Shown here piece by piece: positions 63,984 to 64,000 of a stretch of 64,000 nt of DNA; the first letter of the stretch is position 1, and each line of letters opens with the position of its first letter. The position numbers and the translations under genes were made by a program. The stretch covers positions 208,295 through 272,294 of the forward strand of contig JAGAJO010000009.1 of assembly GCA_017626015.1 (NCBI GenBank). The letters are read 5' to 3'. The notes below the pieces were generated by a model that worked only from the letters and a program-made list of their open reading frames with translations, ran no database searches and was not told where the DNA came from. This DNA comes from Ruminococcus sp. GTDB taxonomy: Bacteria; Bacillota; Clostridia; Oscillospirales; Ruminococcaceae.

Positions 63984-64000
63984 TGGCGGAGAGTCAGGGA
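63984..64000 (-). tRNA. 3' end of a tRNA, probably tRNA-Ser (cut by the window edge)
   Basis: Read on the minus strand the last 17 bases are TCCCTGACTCTCCGCCA. This fits the 3' T-stem, the acceptor strand ACTCTCC, discriminator G73 and encoded CCA. G73 is a serine identity element in bacteria, and the acceptor would pair with a GGAGAGT start typical of tRNA-Ser. The rest lies outside the window, so the anticodon is unseen. Confidence 0.65.

Noticed and set aside
1-64000. CRISPR array, prophage, transposase or integrase genes
   Set aside because: No spaced direct repeats and no proteins of these families were seen; the only repeats are the two short palindromic elements.

Overview
The window reads as a chromosome segment of a spore-forming, low-to-moderate GC Firmicute of class Clostridia, most like Ruminococcus/Oscillospiraceae. 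The evidence is a complete spoIIIAA-AH operon, spmAB and spoIIP, clostridial-style gene order (asp23-nusB-tsaD-like-xseAB-ispA-dxs-tlyA-nadK-argR-recN; dgt-x-dnaG-rpoD), strong AGGAGG ribosome sites, and many textbook sigma-A promoters with 17-bp spacers. No phage, transposase gene or CRISPR array is visible. All calls come from reading the sequence and from family knowledge; no database search was run.

Layout. 1-8.9 kb: a histidine operon (end of a probable hisZ, then hisG, hisD, hisB, hisH, hisF, hisI, hisE) interleaved with non-his genes. A MazG-like gene sits where hisC often lies and a CPBP protease where hisA often lies. A block of small accessory genes, including a truncated P-loop kinase, separates hisF from hisI. 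9-11.2 kb: a cysteine-rich protein and a convergent LCP cell-wall enzyme. 11.4-17.6 kb: lysA, then gatC-gatA and one 955-codon reading frame that joins GatB to an archaeal-type aspartyl-tRNA synthetase. 17.6-24.5 kb (minus strand): an SDR epimerase-like gene, then the MoxR-DUF58-transglutaminase-small membrane protein-ung operon. 24.7-29.6 kb: spoIIIA operon. 29.7-39.6 kb: Asp23 protein, nusB, and housekeeping genes for DNA repair, isoprenoids, NAD kinase and ArgR. 39.7-46.8 kb: rpmE with a structured leader, yigZ, dGTPase, dnaG, rpoD, an Rrf2 regulator and a degenerate GH25-like membrane protein. 46.9-55.4 kb: AbrB-like regulator, spmAB, DUF2130, AraC regulator, small proteins, fabG-like, sfsA and two paralogous lipoproteins. 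55.5-64 kb: a VanR/VanS-like two-component system with a VanY-like carboxypeptidase, pyrE, a candidate small RNA, a 50-aa membrane protein, a second VanY-like peptidase, spoIIP, an AraC-GGDEF fusion, and the 3' end of a probable tRNA-Ser at the edge.

The most striking item is the GatB-AspRS fusion. The synthetase half has the family fold and all class II motifs. It carries His at the position where discriminating archaeal AspRS has Trp26. This fits a non-discriminating enzyme that makes Asp-tRNA(Asn), tethered to the amidotransferase that converts it to Asn-tRNA(Asn). A Shine-Dalgarno-like site and in-frame ATG at the junction could also release a free synthetase. Other points of interest are an orphan sRNA-like unit after pyrE, a pair of TTAAGGC-ended palindromic repeats, a three-way-junction RNA candidate after recN, and an AraC-GGDEF regulator with a palindromic operator candidate.
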